A stretch of DNA of 64,000 bases from Haberlea rhodopensis. Taxonomy: Eukaryota; Streptophyta; Magnoliopsida; Lamiales; Gesneriaceae. Position numbers and translations under genes: made by a program. Below, piece by piece: positions 44,401 to 57,182 of this stretch (positions are counted from its first letter, which is position 1; each line of letters begins with the position of its first letter). The stretch is taken from positions 36,241 through 100,240 of the forward strand of contig CAJQUN010001148.1 of the NCBI GenBank assembly GCA_907163345.1, given 5' to 3'. Under the pieces are notes generated by a model. The model saw only the letters and a program-made list of their open reading frames with translations. It was not told where the DNA came from and did not search any database.

Positions 44401-47400
44401 GTGATTTACTTTTTTATCTGCTCATTTATATGGAAACTACTATATGGTGGGATGAGATTGTGCGAATGTGAGTCTTTTTCATGCTATTTATTCTACCTCT
44501 GACTTTGTGAACAGTTTCAATTTTGAAGCGTCCAATCACTCCTCCAGTTACACTTGGTATGTTTGAATATCAGAACCCGGATCATGACCAATTGATTAAG
44601 CGTTTACGGTCTACTCAGTCTGTTGAGGAGGTAAATTTGCTGTTTTTCAAAAATGTCTAATTTGACAAAAATAATCTTCACCTTGTCATGCCCGTCTTGA
44701 TATTTCTTTATGTCTAGGTAACATATCCTACAGTTCGTCAACAGGCATCTGGGTCTCTGGATGATTTGCCAAGAACTGTGGCCTTTACATTGCATCAAGG
44801 ATCTGCTGTAACAAGCATGGACTTCCATCCTTCACACCATACATTGCTTTTAGGTAACACATATGAGAACTGAGAATGCTTTTCTTTTAATAGCCTAAGC
44901 CGCGACATTTTTCAATATGACTTGGGAGCAACTGTAACAAGTCCCTTTACATTTTTGATGGTTTGATATGAATGATCTAATTACAGTGGGTTGCAATAAT
45001 GGTGAAATAACTCTTTGGGAGGCTGGAGTGAGGGATAAGTTGTGCTCAAAGCCATTCAAGATTTGGGATATACAGTCTTGCACATTACCTTTCCAGGTTC
45101 ATGTAGTCACTCCTATATCTAGTTCCTTGTACATTCATCTATCATATGATACGAAATGCCATAGACATTTTTCAGATTTTTGAACTGAATCGATGTAAGC
45201 CCAACCGAACTCCACATAACTGTTGTCTCCATAGTTATTAAAGGCCCATAGCGCACTAAAGCGCAAAAGGGTCATGGGGCTATAGCGCATAGCGCGACGC
45301 GAAGCTCGTGCTTTACTAAAGTAAAGCGCAATAGCTTATATATTTTTAATATATCAAATATATCCATAAAATTTAATCAAACTCATTAGCAACAATTAGC
45401 AGTATGCTTTAGCAATGTTAAAAGCTTAACAATTTATATTTTGCTACATTCTCAAGTATTTATCAAACTTTCAATTGACTCATTGAGGATTGTGATGACT
45501 GATCACTGATGAACTATGTCACGTAAAAATTGAAGGAAAAGAGAATATAAAACAAGAATGGAGAATCAATCCAAAAATAAATATTAAGTTGAGATGAAAA
45601 AAGGAAAGGAAATAATGCAATGTAATTTTGAAGAAAAGAAAAATAGAGCACTTGAACACATCAACCTGCTTATCAGTCGGCGGTGACTGGAGGCTGGAAT
45701 TTTATGCAACAAGATTAAAAAAAACAGTAACCCTAAAACTCTCTAACTTAACCCTAATATTCTCTAACTTAAGCTTATTTTTAATAAGCCCAAATTTAAA
45801 TTTGAAGCCCAGCCTTAGCAACGTATTTTGATAACTTGTCAGTCCCAATTTTCAAGCCTTAGCAAAGGCGCGCTATAGCGCGCGCCTTGGCTAATTGAAA
45901 AAGTGCACATAGCACGCGCTTTGCCAAAACACGAGGCGCATGGCGCTGCGAGGTGCACGACCCGTGCCTCGCTTCGCCTTGAGCTTTAGCGCGCGTTATG
46001 TGAGCTTTTAATAACTATGGTTGTCTCACTTCTTTTCCCAGTTAAGATCTAGAAATAATTCGAAAAACACGTGATGGTTAGCCTCAGCACTTTCTTTCAC
46101 CTTTTTATGACCATTATTATTTTCTTACATAGTGAGGTTTGAACAGGCTTCTATTGCTAAAGACGCACCATTTTCTGTCAGCCGCGTTACTTGGAGCATG
46201 GATGGGACCTTTTGCGGTATAAATTGACTTTGAGATGAACTATTTAAGAAAGTGCCTATGATTTTCTTCATAATGTATGCACACTTCTCCATGTTGCAGG
46301 AGTTTCATTTTCCAAGAATTTAATTCATTTACATGCCTATGCGGGACCAAATGATTTACGCCAGCATCTGGAGGTATATAATACTAGTGTTTTGTAGTCA
46401 TCAAAGTGAAATTTGAAAAAAAATAATTGATATTTTATTTTAATGTTTCAGATTGATGCTCATGTTGGAGCAGTGAATGACGTTGCTTTTGCTCATCCAA
46501 ACAAGCAACCCTGCGTTTTAACTTGTGGAGATGACAAGTTGATAAAGGTATGTGGACAAAGTTCAACTTTGTTTTGAAATCTTTTGTTCAGATTCCAGTA
46601 CACCATAATAAAGTTTATAACTTAACAGGTATGGGATCTAACTGGAAGAAAACTATTCAACTTCGAAGGGCATGAAGCACCGGTTTATTCTATATGTCCT
46701 CACCAGAAAGAGAATATTCAGGTATTCTAAAAAAGCAGAAAAGCTTATCGTATTTGTAAAGTTATTTCTTGTGATATACTGAACCGAGACTTAGGGTGTC
46801 CAAATAGATATTTGAGTTGAAAGATTGTTTTCCTTGTTACTTTGATGAAATAAAAGAATATACAATTTATAGGAAACTCTTCCTGCTAGAGAACTAGGAA
46901 TCCTATATAAATCAAGGAATTTATTTATCAACCAAAATATAAAATGAAATAGTCTGGAATGAAACTAACTGCATTTTGATCCTTGAATTATGGAACTACG
47001 GATTTAAATTGGGTTTCCAAGACTCTCATCAAGTTATAGTTGGGATTATCATATGCGGTAATGCTTAGACAAGTGCTAAAAAGCCCGAACTATAGTTTTA
47101 ATTGGACTATTTGGTTGGGAAAAAATAGCAGAATTTTCAGGGACCCACATGATAGGGCGACAATTTGTTAGACAAGATCATATTTAGAAGCTGGTTTTGG
47201 ATTAAACACAAGGACATTTGGAAATTTTCATATTCTTTTCCAATTAGATTAGAGATCCTATTGTTTGTATTTTAGATTCCACGACCTAGGTCTCGCTTTT
47301 CCTATTTTCTGTTTTGTAACTTTTTGAGTACTTCCTTTAATAAATTTGTTTGGTTGCTACACGTACTTTTGGTCACTCAATAATTTTTTAATTTTGATTG

Positions 47401-50400
47401 CCTCAAAAATATGTTGCGTCAAGGATCAGCTCTAAGTTTCTATCTTTTTACGGTAGTCATAGATGAACTAATTGGGCACATCCAAGACACATTATCATAG
47501 TGCATGTTGTTTGCAGATGACTTTGTCTTGGTATATGAGACACGGGAAGGAGTAAATGCTTCTTGGCGGTGAACACTAGAAGTAAAATGTTTTAGGCTAA
47601 GCAGAGTAAAGACTGAATATGTGGAATTTAAGTTTAGCGGTATTAGAGTAGCAATACAATGGTTAAGATAGGAGACGACGAGTAACCTGTAAGTTAGAGC
47701 TTTAAGCATCTAGGATCGTTTTTGCAAAATGATGGATGGGTTAATATCGATGTTTGACATAGAACTTTCGGTAGAAAACATAACTCAGAAACGCCCGAGT
47801 TATATATCTCCCAACAGTATTTTTGTGAATAATTAAGTCCAACTAAATTAGGTCTTCGGAAAAAAATAGGAATTTTACTTTCCCATACTGACCTCAAGTA
47901 GAAACATAGATGCCTTTCTGCTTAAAGTGTAGAAGAACACTAAACATTTGGATGATGGGAATTGGACCACTTACTCAGGAAAAGGTGCATACTTTGTCCA
48001 AACACCTATGAAATTCAATATTTTGCTGTTCCTTTATGAACTCTCCACTATTGACTGCACAGAAGAATATTTATTTTCACCACTTTAATGGTTTTAGCCT
48101 TAAAGGCTTAAAATATTCTGATGGGTATTTCATGTTGCAATGAGATGAAAATAAGCCACTCTTCCACTACATATTGAGGCATCTTACTTCCTGGTCATGA
48201 TCTATTCATTCTTCCAATGAAGATAGCCCTTCTTGTTGCTCATCTCCTGTAGTAGTAATTCATTTTTCCACCTAGGGTCAGCATTATGCTGCTTGTTTCA
48301 GATGATTAGACACAGTGGTGGGACAAAGAATCAGGTGATGAGCATGAGGTTCATGAGAAACTAACGAGAGTTATGAAGGTGCAAGACACATCAATTGTTC
48401 CATTTACTTGAGTTTTAAATTATTAAAATAAAAAATCCATTGAAAAGGATTTACTGAATGGAAAGCTAAAACAAGAATTCTTTTGTTGTCTATTTTCTTT
48501 TCTGGTTGTGCCTCTCCTATTCAGAATTTTCTTCGTTGCTGCATTGCTAGAGATTGACGTTCTACATCTCCTCAAAACCCTTTTGGGATTGTTGTCAGAT
48601 GAAAAATTCTTTTAGATGGAATATAGCGTTATTCTTTATACTTAGTGAACTAAAAGGGTACAATATATATGGGACTCTAATAATCCAATTAGAAATCAAG
48701 CTTATATCAAGTGATACATTTATCTTAAAATTTTAAAATACGAGAAAGCACCATGGACCAAAATCTCATCTCTATAAATCAGGGATTTGATTTACATCAT
48801 TTTGTCCTGCACTCTGTTTTTCTTGGTTGGTGCATGTTACTACTTCAACCAGCATTTGTATTATGTGAATGAAATTTATATGGTAGCTTTTCGTGGAATA
48901 CCTTATCAACTTCAAGTAAATTGTTGATTAGAATTATCCCAGTAATCAATCTGCTGTAACTTTTCTTTCAGTTTCATTCTGGTGAAAACACCCTTTCTGA
49001 ATTGCTAAGTTGCTTTTGCATATAACACATCAATATAATCGTTCTGGTCTCTTATCTGCAGTTTATTTTCTCAACTGCTATTGATGGGAAAATTAAAGCT
49101 TGGCTTTACGATAATATGGGATCTAGAGTTGACTATGATTCACCTGGGCATTGGTGTACCACTATGCTCTATAGTGCAGATGGTAGCAGGTATTATATTG
49201 TTGCTACTTGTTTGCTGTTTTCAGTATTAATGTTGTTAGGTTCAATTGCTTTTGTTTTGTACTCTAGAGTTCCTATGATTTTTCATTTTGCCTCTGTGCG
49301 CCAACGGTTGAATTTCCCCTTTCAGGTTATTCTCGTGTGGAACAGGCAAAGAGGGGGACTCTTTTCTGGTGGAGTGGAACGAAAGTGAAGGCGCGATAAA
49401 GAGAACATATACTGGGTTTAGAAAGAAATCAGCTGGCGTGGTGCAATTTGATACGACTCAAAATCACTTCCTGGCTGTAGGTGAAGATAGCCAAATAAAA
49501 TTTTGGGACATGGATAATATTAACATACTAACCAGTACAGAAGCAGAGGGAGGTCTCCCGGTGAGTTGCCTGTGGTATTTTGTGATGTGAGACTGAAATA
49601 ACAAGTATATTGTCAAACATCTCTCACTATCTCGAAAATTCCTTTTATACTTTAAACAGAAGACTTAGTGTTAAATATATCCTGATTCAGAGTCTTCCAC
49701 GTTTGAGATTTAACAAGGAAGGAAATCTGCTTGCCGTTACCACCATCGACAATGGTATCAAGATATTAGCCAGTGCTGCTGGCATGCGATCCTTAAGGTC
49801 GCTTGAAGTTCCAGCTTTTGAAGCATTAAAACCTGCCATTGAACCAGCTGCTATCAAGGTAACCATTTTTTCTTGTTCTTTTTTAGTTTTTCAGAATTAC
49901 TATCTCATTATATGTCAAATTTGTCGGTTCTAATTGGCAGGTTTCTGGTTCGTCTGTTGCTACTGTTGCTCCTGTAAATTGCAAAGCAGAAAGAAGCTCC
50001 CCGGCTAGACCATCTTCCATCCTTGTATGCCAAACTTTCATGCTTTTAGGGTGTCTTAGCTGTTGCAGTAGTTACTGTATGATCAAGTTCTTAAGGACTC
50101 GTTACAAGTTTTTGCCTTGCCAGTTGTGATAAAGATACTTTTGAATCTCGGTCAATCGTTAATATTGTAGTATTTATCTCCAATTGTTTAGAATAAATTG
50201 TTTTCTCTTCGTCTCAGAGCACATTTCTGCATGTAATTATTGCAGTTCATATAATTTAACCTATTGAGCAAGAACTTTAAATTTACTTTCTTCTTTCAGA
50301 ATGGTGTTGATTCCTTGTCTAGAAGCATTGAGAAGCCTAGAACTTTGGATGATGTTAATGATCGGATAAAACCCTGGCAGTTGACTGAAATCGTTGACCC

Positions 50401-52429
50401 TGTTCAGTGCCGTGTGATAACTATGCCAGATAGTACCGATGGTGTGCACAAGGTATTTAGGTTTAATCATATTTGTTGCTTGATTTTTCTTGTGTATGAT
50501 GCTTTATACTTTTCTGTCTAGGTTGCTAGACTTCTTTACACAAATTCTGGTGTTGGCTTGTTGGCACTTGGATCGAATGGTATCCAGAAGCTGTGGAAAT
50601 GGGCACGGAATGAGCAAAACCCAAGTGGAAAGGTGGCGGAATAAATCTACAAATTTAGCTTTCTTCCTTTGCTCCTTTATTTTCTTGCTGCTACTGGGTT
50701 TTTCTCAGAATTTACATCTTAAATATTTGTTGTTTCAAGGCCACTGCCAATGTTATTCCCCAGCATTGGCAACCACACAGTGGTCTTCTTATGACTAATG
50801 ACATCTCCGGTGTCAAACTTGAGGAAGCAGTTCCATGCATAGCTCTGTCAAAGAATGACTCTTACGTCATGTCCGCTACTGGTGGAAAGGTTTCATTGTT
50901 CAACATGATGACTTTTAAGGTAAATCTTCTGATTTGGTTGGCTCACTCTTTAACCTTAAGACGGGTCTGTGGATGTATATTGTTGAGAATTTTATGATAT
51001 GACAGGTGATGACGACATTTATGCCACCGCCACCAGCATCTACTTTCTTGGCATTTCACCCACAAGATAACAACATCATAGCAATTGGAATGGAAGATTC
51101 AACAATCCACATATATAATGTTAGGATAGATGAGGTAGATTTTGTCATCCTTCTTGATGTCACGTAAAAGGTTTTGTATATTTTGCTTTTTAAACGAGCC
51201 CTACATTTATTTAAACTATTTTTTATTAAATGGTGAACTCAATAGGTGAAATCGAAACTGAAAGGGCACCAGAAGCACATCACTGGTTTGGCATTTTCTT
51301 CCAACCTCAACATATTGGTGTCATCTGGTGCTGATGCTCAAGTAAGTTTTCGCTTCTGTCATCCTAAAATTTATGGAAATGGACTGGCAAATTGCATTAT
51401 GTTGCTGTCTTGACCGTTTGTTGTAATATATATAATTTCTTTTCTATAATACTTCATATGAGTGAAAATCTAGTTTCCCACTCGACCATTGGCCTTATCT
51501 GCAGCTTTGCATTTGGAGCATTGATACATGGGAGAAGAGAAAATTGGTTCCAATACAACTTCCTGCCGGTAAAACATCTAATGGTGACACTAGGGTTCAG
51601 TTCCATTCAGACCAAGTTCGCTTACTTGTATCCCACGAGACTCAAATAGCAATATATGATACCTCCAAGATGGAACGTACTCGCCAGGTAATCACACATC
51701 CCGGTTACTTGTCTCTTGACTATTTTCCTCTAACCAATGTCTTAGGGATTCAATCTTTTGCAGTGGGTTCCACAAGATGCGCTTTCTTCTCTCATATCAT
51801 ATGCTACATACTCCTGCAACAGTCAGCTTGTTTATGCTTCCTTTGCCAACGGAAACATTGGAGTCTTCGATGCTGATACCCTTAGACTAAGATGTCGTGT
51901 CGCTCCTTCCACATATTTGTCCCAGACAGTACTAAATGGGTGAGAACACAACTCACTTGTAATTTTCTTTGTTAGCATCATTCTAGTATAATATTTACCA
52001 AATGCTCGAAATTTCCAACCAGCCACTTTTAATTTCATTATGTTAGGTGCATGAATTGGTAAAATGTTTATTTATCCGAATGAATCTAGTATGTATTGTG
52101 CTTCATAATGCTCTTGCATTTTGGCTCTGAAACTTGGTTCGGGGCCCATTTCTCGATATTTGTTCATTTGATGCATCAAAGTCGTCTATTCATAATTTGT
52201 TTCATGTTCCAGAAGCCAGGCGGTGCAGCCTAATGTTATCGCCGCACATCCACAGGATCCGAATCAATTCGCGATTGGCTTGAATGACGGTTCTGTCAAA
52301 GTGATTGAACCCTCGGAAACAGAAAGCAAGTGGGGAGCTTCACCTCCCGCTGATAATGGAGTCTTGACTGGCAGGGTTGGTTCGTCATCTACTGCTAGCA
52401 ACCATGCAACTGATCAGGCTCAAAGATGA
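41423..52429 (+). CDS. TPR2: TOPLESS-related transcriptional co-repressor (TPR2/TPR3-like)
   Basis: Nuclear Groucho-type co-repressor that links EAR-motif repressors (Aux/IAA, JAZ-NINJA and others) to histone deacetylation. The exons, all with GT-AG introns, are 41423-41502, 42307-42486, 42597-42710, 43536-43694, 43881-44055, 44191-44320, 44515-44630, 44718-44853, 44987-45096, 46147-46216, 46300-46373, 46452-46547, 46629-46721, 49062-49189, 49326-49560, 49691-49858, 49941-50024, 50300-50452, 50522-50632, 50740-50919, 51006-51134, 51246-51341, 51505-51687, 51764-51939 and 52213-52429. Their total is 3393 nt, exactly 1130 codons plus stop; the family is about 1100-1135 residues. The N-terminus MSSLSRELVFLILQFLEEEK is the LisH; CTLH/CRA run to about residue 210, a Pro-rich linker (ILKRPITPP) follows, then two WD40 propellers (GHEAPVYSICPH, KSKLKGHQKHITGLAF) and the end DQAQR. 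The SVEEVTYPTVRQQA and KPFKIWD segments fit the TPR2/TPR3 clade rather than TPL itself; the exact orthologue is uncertain. No stop or frameshift, so it looks functional. Confidence 0.96.
45230..46019. mobile_element. hAT-type MITE in intron 9 of the TOPLESS-related gene
   Basis: Perfect terminal inverted repeats CATAGTTATTAAAG are flanked by the identical 8-bp duplication gttgtctc (45222-45229 and 46020-46027), diagnostic of the hAT superfamily. The ends are rich in gcgc-containing motifs (tagcgc, gcgcgcc) at 45250-45330 and 45865-46000, while the middle is AT-rich. It has no transposase. It makes up most of intron 9 and leaves both splice sites intact. Confidence 0.93.
47405..47760 (+). pseudogene. 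LINE reverse-transcriptase fragment in intron 13
   Basis: Conceptual translation gives SALSFYLFTVVIDELIGHIQ, then CMLFADDFVLVYETREGVN (catalytic Asp pair kept, about 47510), then FRLSRVKTEYVEFKFSG. This is the central part of a non-LTR reverse transcriptase, of the kind seen in plant RTE-like LINEs. Stops and shifts break it, and no 5' part, endonuclease or poly-A tail was recognised. It lies in the 2.3-kb intron 13 in the sense direction and was probably fixed there long ago. Confidence 0.8.
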
Positions 52430-53053
52430 AATAATTAATTTTATTTTTTGTGTGTTTATTTTCATCTGTGTATATTGTAGGTCTCCCATCCTTGTATCTC
52501 TATTTAGTCACAGTTTGACATTGTTAGACCGGTTCATTCATATTGTGTACTTAATATGATCATATCCTCTTTACCACGTCTATGTTTTAGCTTTCTAATA
52601 TTGGCAATCCTAGGAGGATATTATTTTTGACCACTTGCCTTTTAACGTTTGTTCGTCATGTTGAACTGACTTTGGGACATTGGTATAGCCAGGTTTCCCC
52701 TTAAGGAAAAAAAAATTCGTATAGCGTTTGATTGGATGGATAGATTCGGAAGATTAACCTTAAATGACTTTAATAATTACTGACTTGAACTTATTTATTT
52801 TTGTGGTATGCATAAAAAAATAAATTATTTCTTCTCGCTCAAAAATATTTTAATGTACCATAAATTAAAGGATTTTGAAATTCATGAATTAAAGAAGTAT
52901 GCCAGCAAGTTGAATTGAATTATGCTAAAAATTTAACATTCATATCGATCAAATTTGTTCGCTCAAATAGATATTTAGGATATTTTAAAATTCATGAACA
53001 TTAAATTATTTAGCTTTTAGATTTTGTTGTAAATAACTATGCCAACGAACTTT
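52430..53053 (+). other. 3' UTR and downstream region of the TOPLESS-related gene
   Basis: T-rich sequence follows the stop codon. An aataattaatttt stretch directly after the stop could serve as poly-A signal, but no single canonical site stands out. From about 52720 on it is AT-rich and without genes. Confidence 0.4.
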
Positions 53054-53381
53054 AAATCAATAGTCCACATAGCAATTTTAAATGGCAAAGTTTAGGCTGG
53101 TATCTTATTCTGAAATTTTATTCATCCTAATCCAGAGAAAAAACTTGCAATCATTTAAGTCCACTTTAGGTTAAAATGACAAAAGTGTCATTTAATAAGA
53201 AAATGCGACAATCATTTAAATCAATAGTCCACATAGCAATTTTAAATGGGCAAAGTTCAGGCTGATATCTTATTCGGAAATTTTATTCATCCTATTCCAG
53301 GGAAAAAACTTGCAATCATTTAAGTCTACTTTAGGTTAAAATGACAAAAGTGCCATTTAATAAGAAAATGCGACAATCTCA
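53054..53381. repeat. 164-bp tandem duplication
   Basis: Two adjacent copies (53054-53217 and 53218-53381) start aaatcaatagtccacatagc and differ at only a few sites (for example gtttaggctgg versus gttcaggctga, gtgtcattta versus gtgccattta). Confidence 0.92.
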
Positions 53382-53666
53382 GAAATTTTTAATCTCTTCC
53401 TTTCAGCATTTTTCGAGCTCTTCCCTTCACCACTGAGATTCAAATCTCCTCGTAAATCTCTCTTATCAATTACGATTTCTTACAATTGGTTTTCTCTTCA
53501 TCTCTTCGATTTTTCGTTCCAGATTTTTTTTTCAATTTTGGTATGTGTGTGTATTTATGTGTGTAAGTGTATACATATATACTGTTTATTGCATTTTGAG
53601 GTTTTGAGTTATGATTTATTGATGTACGTGCTTCTTTGCTCATTCTCAGAATTTACAGCTTGAAAC

Positions 53667-54390
53667 TTGCAACGAAGAATATGACCCAGAGAAAATTAAT
53701 TGATGCACGAAAATTATAAAAAGTAACTGGTGCACGAAAATTATAAAAAATAACTGGTGCACGAAAATTATCAACATTAACTGGTGCACGAAGATTGAAA
53801 ATCATTAAATGCTGCACGAAAAATGAAAATCAGTAACTGATGCACGAAAATTAAAATCAGTAATTCATACACGAAAACTGAAAATCAGTAATTGATGCAT
53901 GAAAATTAAATTCAGCCACTGATGCACGAAACATAGAAAAAATATGTGATGCACGGACCATAATCGTAAGTGTGTGATGCACGAACCATTTAATTTCGCG
54001 CACCAGTTTGTTTTTTGCAAATTTTGTGCATCAGTTAATTAACACACAAGTTCGTGCATCAGTGTTGTATTTTCGTGCATCAGTGTTATATTTACGTGCA
54101 CCAAGGTAATATTTTCGTGGCCCACTTACTTTTTATAATTTTTCGTGCACCAAGGTTATATTTTCGTGCACCAGTTAACTTTTATCATTTTCATATAGCA
54201 ATGTTATATGTTCGTGCACCAGTTACGTTTTTATAATTTTCGTGGCACCAGTTACTTTTTTAATCGTTTTCGTGCACCAGTTACTTTTTTATGATTTTCG
54301 TGCATCAAGGTTATATTTTCGTGCACCGGTTACTTTTTATAACTTCGGTGTACCAGTTACTTTTTCTCTGGGTCATCTTCTTCGTTGCAA
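53667..54390. repeat. Foldback built from about 25 copies of a 27-bp unit
   Basis: The left arm (53667-53995) holds about 11 tandem copies of a unit like tggtgcacgaaaattataaa with a variable tail. The right arm (54000-54390) holds about 14 copies of the reverse complement (ttataattttcgtgcacca). The outer edges are also inverted: ttgcaacgaagaatatgacc on the left and its complement on the right (ggtcatcttcttcgttgcaa). The whole could fold into one long imperfect hairpin. It has no ORF of note. It may be the core of a foldback or MULE-type MITE, but outer ends and target duplication were not found. Confidence 0.85.
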
Positions 54391-56315
54391 TATCTTCCTG
54401 TCAGGCGGTAATTTTGGAATGAGCAAACAAGCACGGACAACAATGCATACCTTACTTCTTAATCCATATGCATCAGTCAAAGCCATGAGAGATTTAAAAA
54501 AACAAAATAAAAAAACATACCAACAACTTTCGCTATTTATTATTTAGCATCGGTATTCAAATTTATAATTCACATACACAGATAGTATACACACACATGA
54601 TGGAATGTGCATAGCAGATCCGAAAATAATATGTGAAGAGTAGTCTGAGATCTTCTTCGATTCAAAAAGATTCCAAATGCTACGAAAATTTAAATGCTTC
54701 GATTCAAACAGATTTCATGTACATAATATTTTAGCAAATAATTTTTAAGGGATGAGACGACGAGATGAGGCGACCAGATGATGAAGAAAATAATGATCTG
54801 AGAATCGCTTGAAAAATTTTCGCAGAAAATTTAAGGTGTGGGGGCGACGGGATGAGGAAGAAAAGAAAGATCTGAAATTAGGTTTATGATGTTTCAACTG
54901 AAGGGTATTTAGTAACTAAAAAATACATTTTCAAACCAATAGTTAAAAAAATTGGACTTATGTGGATATAATTTTCTCCTAAGTGTATTTTTGGTAAGAA
55001 GTTTTTTTTTTTGTCGATTTATTTGTAATAAGTTTCTGTAAACAACGCATATTTGCAATTTCCCCATTTTATATTTATTTCTCTCCATTTAATCACTAAA
55101 TCAAATAAATGACACTTGAAGTTTAATAGAGATATAAAAAATGGGTCAACCCGATCCATATTGGTCAACCCATCTAACGCACAACCCAAAACCAGCCAAG
55201 CCTTTTGGGTCCGCCTCCATGTGTTGGAAAAACCTTTAACTATGTGGGTTAGGCAATCCAACCCAACCAACCTATAATTTTATTAGGTATTAATGAATTA
55301 AAATTATTAAATAATTTTTAATAAATTATATTTAATAATTAATCTAAATTTAATGTAAGTTAATTAATTGATTTACATGCAAAACCAACATGGTCGTCCT
55401 ATTCTTTAGTAAAAAAAAAATTATACGACCTTTATAATATAAAGTCTGGCTGATTTTTATAATCAAAACCTTTTTGCTTTCCTTCCTAACCCACAACCCA
55501 AATGGGTTGGCCTATTTAGACCTGCCTCCAAATGATTTGAAAAATCTTAGCAACCTTCCTATTTGGTAGGTCGGTTGGCCGAGCCGTTTTGGCAACTAGC
55601 TTTTAATTCTGACATACGATGCACTGACATTGACACGACACGACACGAACACTGCAACACTGATTTAGCTTTTAGTTCTTACAAGCTGTTTTGACAACTA
55701 GCTTTTAGTCCATCGGCCGTGTACGACATGAGTGTCCGATTTATTTTATTTAAAAAAATAAAGGACACACCACGTGACGTTTTCGATGAGTGTTGGTGTC
55801 ATATAAGTGTTTGTTACTGCACCGCATGGGTGTCCGACGAGTGTTGGTGTCCTAGAAGTTTTCGATACTATACCGAATAATTTTTAGGAGTTTGCTTATT
55901 TTTCAAAATATTACAAAAAATAAAAAAGTTACGATATACTGGAAAAAAATATTCATTTGCCAGACTGTGGTAAGCCGTCACTTTGAGTGACGGTTCCAAT
56001 TTTTCAAGTAGAACCTCGCCACTCAAAGTGATGGATTCTAATTTTTCATTTTGAAATGGAGAACTTGCAACTCTGGGTAGCAGGTTCTACTTTTTCATTT
56101 TTTAAAAAGAAATTGTAATAATTTTATTTAAAAAAATTTAGTAATTAAAAAATTGTATGAAATGCTAATTATAAGTAATCTGCTCAAAATTTACATTATA
56201 AATGAAGATTTATTTAAATTGTACAAATTATGACAATAACACAACAATATCTCAACATTGATATAATTATATGATATTTTTCTTATACAAATATTCAACA
56301 AATAACATCAAATAT
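54391..56315. other. AT-rich intergenic DNA with diverged short repeats
   Basis: No gene is recognised. Two diverged direct repeats of about 100 bp share acaacccaaa and gcctcca..tg.ttg.aaaaa patterns (about 55185-55270 and 55490-55600). A tgtccgacgagtgttggtgtc type repeat occurs twice near 55780-55850. A short perfect hairpin ccgtcactttgagtgacgg lies near 55977, with a degenerate second copy at about 56020. These resemble fragments of common plant MITEs, but none is complete. Confidence 0.4.
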
Positions 56316-57177
56316 CTATCTATATGGACGCTGTCCTAAACGACCTCCAGTGCCACATGTAGTCGGATTTGTAGTTTTGCATGCTATAACCCTCTGAGCG
56401 ATAGGCTGAGGATAGGCTTGAAATGTGGACGTGGTGGCACAGGGAGCTGGTACTTGATGCTCCGTGGTTCCGGAGTAAGAGGCTATAAACATGTGATGAT
56501 TATATAGAGTCAACGGTGTAAAATCATCTGATTGCCATGAATGGTCGATAAGCCTCATCCCCACTTAAACCATAACGAGATGTAGAAGGCTTGCTAATGT
56601 CAAATCCCCCTCTTGAATGGTGTGAACTACCAGCCCACTCGGTGAATCCCAAGGTAATAGGTAACACCAGTAGAAGTATCATCAATTAGTCCACTAAACC
56701 TCTGAGACTGTGGGACTGGATGGACATGAGATACTGGTTGAGGATATGAACATTCTGTAATAGTCTGTTGTTGAGAATGCTTATGTCATTATCACCAACA
56801 TAAGTATAACGATCTAGTAATGAATTATAAGCTGCTAAGTCATCACGAGATCTAGATCGAGCACTTATGCTCATATATGCCAACCTGATCAGCCTGTAAT
56901 ATATATAATAATCATTAGATTAACATAATATATGTGTTACGATTATAGTGAATAATAAATAATAATCGTACTCAATTACGTACCACAAAAGTCATAATAG
57001 AAGCGTTACCCCAGGTTGATATCCCATACTTTGAAAGACTGTCAAAAGACGATATCAACCGGGCGGGTATTCTATCATACCACTCCATATATCCATCTTC
57101 GGTCATGATAGCAAAAGTTATATGTGGTCCACTAGCATAACACCCAACTCCGATTTTCCCACTTAGTTATACATTGA
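56316..57177 (-). pseudogene. Plant-mobile-domain gene, C-terminal part
   Basis: On the minus strand the frame next to the Sirevirus derivative reads GPHITFAIMTEDGYMEWYDR and IPARLISS (about 57130-57040), the end of the plant mobile domain (PMD, as in MAIN/MAIL proteins and their transposon-borne relatives). An intron with good sites (gtacgt at about 56990, ttacag at about 56897) follows. The exon after it carries a Ser/Arg-rich stretch (SISARSRSRDDLAAYNSLLD), and the last one a Pro/Gln/Thr-rich tail ending near 56316. Frames do not join cleanly across the intron, so it is either shifted or not properly modelled. Partner part: 63094-64000. Confidence 0.6.
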
Positions 57178-57182
57178 TAGTG

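Noticed and set aside
54054..54547. ORFs with repeated HQCYIFVHQ or RAPVTF residues
   Set aside because: They are translations of the 27-bp foldback units; the frame is open only because the unit length is a multiple of three.
55019..55600. Possible complete MITE from two acaaccc-type repeats
   Set aside because: The repeats are direct and strongly diverged; no terminal inverted repeat or target duplication was found.
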